The notes beneath the pieces are model-generated. The model had not been told where the DNA came from and did no database searches. It saw nothing but the letters and a program-made list of their open reading frames with translations. The position numbers and the translations under genes are program-made. A stretch of DNA of 64,000 bases, from positions 62,001 to 126,000 of the forward strand of contig NZ_BDDE01000013.1 in assembly GCF_008327685.1 (NCBI RefSeq), in the 5' to 3' direction. How positions within the stretch are numbered: the stretch's first letter is position 1; every line of letters starts with the position of its first letter. The DNA comes from Actinomadura sp. K4S16 (GTDB taxonomy: Bacteria > Actinomycetota > Actinomycetes > Streptosporangiales > Streptosporangiaceae). This document shows, one piece after another, positions 61,775-64,000 of the stretch.

Positions 61775-63351
61775 GGACGGGCTCCGTTCTCGGCGACGTT
61801 ACCGGTGATGTCCGGCGCCGGGTCGTGCTCGCCGACCCGGGCCAGCGTGTGGTCCACCGACGGGTTGATCACGTGCAGCACCGGCTGCGGGAAGAAGCCC
61901 ATCGCCACGATGATCGCGATGATCGGGGCGATGGCCCACTTCTCCCGGGCGGACAGGTCCTTCATGCCCTCGACCGCGGGCACCTTGGGGCCGCCCATGG
62001 TCCGCTGGTACATCCACAGGACGTAGATGGCGGCGAGCACGACGCCGCTCACCGCGAGCGCGCCCGCCCACTCGTACCGGCTGAACGTCCCGACGATGAC
62101 GAGGAACTCCGAGACGAACGTGGACAGGCCGGGCAGCGACAGCGCGGACAGGCCCGCGATCAGGAACATCCCGGCGAGCACCGGCGCGACCTTCTGCACG
62201 CCGCCGAAGTCGGAGATCCGCGCGGACCTCCGCCGGACGATCATGAAGCCGACGACGAGGAACAGCGCGCCGGTGGAGAACCCGTGGTTCACCATGTAGA
62301 GCGCGGCGCCGGACTGGCCCTGCGACGTCATCGCGAAGATGCCGAGGACGATGAACCCGAAGTGCGAGACCGACGTGTAGGCGATCAGGCGCTTCATGTC
62401 GACCTGGCCGATCGCGAGGACCGCGCCGTAGATGATGCTGAGCACCGCGAACCCGAGCACGACCGGGGTCGCCCACTTGGCGGCGCCGGGGAACAACTCC
62501 AGGCAGAACCGGAGCATCCCGTAGGTGCCGACCTTGTCCAGGACGCCGACGATCAGCACCAGCGCGCCGGGCGGGGACTGCTGCGCCGCGTCCGGCAGCC
62601 AGGTGTGCACCGGCACCATCGGCGCCTTGATCGCGAACGCGACGAAGAAGCCGAGGAACAGCCACTTGGCCGTCGTCGGGTCGATGTTCATCTTCGACAG
62701 CTCGTCGAACATGAACGTGCCCTGCCCGAGGCCGCCCTTCTCGACCGCCCGGCTCGACAGCGGGTACAGCCAGATGACGGCGACGAGCATCAGCAGCCCG
62801 CCGAACAGCGAGTACAGCAGGAACTTCACCGCGGCGTAGGAGCGCTGCGGGCCGCCGAAGTACCCGATGATGAAGTACACCGGGATCAGCATCGCCTCGA
62901 AGAAGACGTAGAACAGGAACACGTCCGTCGCGGCGAACACGCCGATCATGGCCGATTCGAGCGCCAGCAGCAGCGCGAAGTACGTCTTCGCCGATCGCTT
63001 CGCGGGGACGTCCACGCCGCCGGACCGGTCGGCCTCGCCCCACGACGCCAGCATGACCAGCGGGACGAGGATCACCGACAGCAGGATCAGCACCAGCGCG
63101 ACGCCGTCGACGCCGAGCGCCCAGTGGACGCCGAACTCCTTGATCCACCAGTACTTCTCGGTGAACTGGAAGCGCGGGCCGCCCGCGTCGAAGCCCGCCG
63201 CCATGACCCCGGTGAGGGCGGCGACGAGGAGGGAGACGCCGAGCGAGAACTGCTTGACCAGCGCCTCCCGCTCGCGCGGGATGGCGCTGAGCAGCACCGC
63301 GCCCACGAGTGGCAGCGCGATGAGGACGCTCAGCCAGGGAAAGTCGCTCAT
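61771..63351 (-). CDS. nuoM: NADH-quinone oxidoreductase subunit M (main nuo locus)
   Basis: A 526-residue subunit with FLFYVFFEAMLIPVYFIIGY, FAIKAPMVPVHTWLPDAAQQ and KRLIAYTSVSHFGFIVLGIF. A short C-terminal acidic tail follows. ATG 63351 overlaps the nuoL stop (ATGA). Confidence 0.93.
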   Translation of the reverse strand: MSDFPWLSVLIALPLVGAVLLSAIPREREALVKQFSLGVSLLVAALTGVMAAGFDAGGPRFQFTEKYWWIKEFGVHWALGVDGVALVLILLSVILVPLVMLASWGEADRSGGVDVPAKRSAKTYFALLLALESAMIGVFAATDVFLFYVFFEAMLIPVYFIIGYFGGPQRSYAAVKFLLYSLFGGLLMLVAVIWLYPLSSRAVEKGGLGQGTFMFDELSKMNIDPTTAKWLFLGFFVAFAIKAPMVPVHTWLPDAAQQSPPGALVLIVGVLDKVGTYGMLRFCLELFPGAAKWATPVVLGFAVLSIIYGAVLAIGQVDMKRLIAYTSVSHFGFIVLGIFAMTSQGQSGAALYMVNHGFSTGALFLVVGFMIVRRRSARISDFGGVQKVAPVLAGMFLIAGLSALSLPGLSTFVSEFLVIVGTFSRYEWAGALAVSGVVLAAIYVLWMYQRTMGGPKVPAVEGMKDLSAREKWAIAPIIAIIVAMGFFPQPVLHVINPSVDHTLARVGEHDPAPDITGNVAENGARP

Positions 63352-64000
63352 GACACGTTCACCACCAGGAGCGCCGCGACCACGAGGGCCGCGCCGCCGA
63401 GCATCGATAGGGCGTAGGAGCGGGCGAAGCCGGTCTGGACGCGCCGGAGCCGGCCGGAGCTGCCGCCGACGCCGGCGGCCGTGCCGTTGACGGCGCCGTC
63501 GACGCCGCGCCCGTCGAACCAGACCGCGAGCCGGGTCAGCCACTGGCCGGGCCGCATCAGCAGCGACTCGTTCAGCGCGTCGCCGTAGAGGTCCTTGCGG
63601 GCCGCGACGGTGATGAAGGAGCCCTTCGGCGCCTCGCGCGGCACCTTGCGGGCGCCGTACTGCATCCAGGCGATCCCGGCACCGACGACCATCAGGACGA
63701 AGGTGGCGGCGCCCGGCGCGGTGAGCCACTTGAACTCGTGCGCGTGCTCGGGCGCCCCGACGACCGGTTCGAGGAAGTCGGCGAAGCCGCCGAGGATGAG
63801 GAACCCGCCCGCGAAGACGGAGCCGACCGCGAGCAGCATCAGCGGCCAGGTCATGACGGCCGGCGACTCGTGCGGGTGGACGTCGTCCTCCCAGCGCTTC
63901 TCACCGAAGAACGTCATGAACATGACCCGCGACATGTAGTACGCGGTGATCCCGGCGCCGATCAGCGCGCAGGAGCCGAGGATCATCCCGGACGTGCCGC
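63348..64000 (-). CDS. nuoL: NADH-quinone oxidoreductase subunit L, C-terminal part
   Basis: The last 217 codons of NuoL; the gene continues beyond the right edge. Visible parts are AGITAYYMSRVMFMTFFGEK, GFADFLEPVVGAPEHAHEFK and the terminal helix region ending ALVVAALLVVNVS. It leads into nuoM and nuoN in the usual order, so the main nuo operon extends to the right. Confidence 0.92.
   Translation of the reverse strand, partial: GTSGMILGSCALIGAGITAYYMSRVMFMTFFGEKRWEDDVHPHESPAVMTWPLMLLAVGSVFAGGFLILGGFADFLEPVVGAPEHAHEFKWLTAPGAATFVLMVVGAGIAWMQYGARKVPREAPKGSFITVAARKDLYGDALNESLLMRPGQWLTRLAVWFDGRGVDGAVNGTAAGVGGSSGRLRRVQTGFARSYALSMLGGAALVVAALLVVNVS

Noticed and set aside
59876..63417. Rightward frames across nuoN and nuoM
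   Set aside because: Antisense to well-conserved complex I subunits; no motif and no start signals.

Overview
The window is high-GC actinobacterial DNA. Evidence includes dense GTG/TTG starts, GTGA/ATGA gene overlaps, a conservon (cvnABCD), a DUF5753 XRE regulator with a DUF397 gene, a DUF6510/ferredoxin-reductase/Mo-oxidoreductase cluster, and two nuo loci. A filamentous actinomycete, perhaps of the Thermomonosporaceae type, is an inference from gene content only.

Layout. 0-8.2 kb: start of a TerD-like gene (-), a secreted modular protein, then a compact peptide system: S26 signal peptidase, a 47-residue four-cysteine peptide, a MauE/DoxX membrane protein, a TlpA/MauD-like thioredoxin and an ABC exporter. 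An ECF sigma factor and its partner membrane protein follow. 8.6-12.1 kb (-): NhaA-DsbA fusion, DUF6510 zinc ribbon, flavin reductase and sulfite-oxidase-like enzyme. 12.4-15.4 kb: two small unknown genes, a decayed integrase tail beside tRNA-Tyr, YajQ and HtpX. 15.5-26.1 kb (-): a ten-subunit nuo locus (A,B,C,H,I,J,K,L,M,N) lacking nuoD-G, interrupted by an opposite-strand HhH membrane protein. 26.3-29.5 kb: two anchored proline-rich exported proteins. 29.6-32.9 kb: a cysteine-rich leader peptide, then korA-korB. 33-42 kb: a membrane protein, a YceI protein, an MFS-carboxypeptidase-regulatory fusion with a divergent TetR regulator, and a hydrolase-ABC fusion with its permease. 42-50.5 kb: accessory and housekeeping genes including an XRE/DUF397 pair, peptidase E, a flavoprotein, an S24/S26-like peptidase, an msrA deletion pseudogene and RarD. 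50.9-54.9 kb: a P450-class I-class II diterpene cyclase operon. 55.1-59.0 kb: conservon cvnABCD. 59.1-64.0 kb (-): polyprenyl diphosphate synthase and the nuoLMN end of the second nuo locus.

How parts may work together. The 2.1-5.9 kb genes look like a production line for a disulfide-bonded peptide: precursor, membrane redox relay, exporter and leader peptidase. KorAB makes reduced ferredoxin and sits next to a nuo locus without its NADH module, which suggests (but does not prove) ferredoxin-fed respiration. The terpene operon lies directly upstream of a conservon. Conservons in Streptomyces often carry a P450, so the two may be linked. All functions are read from sequence motifs; no database search was run.
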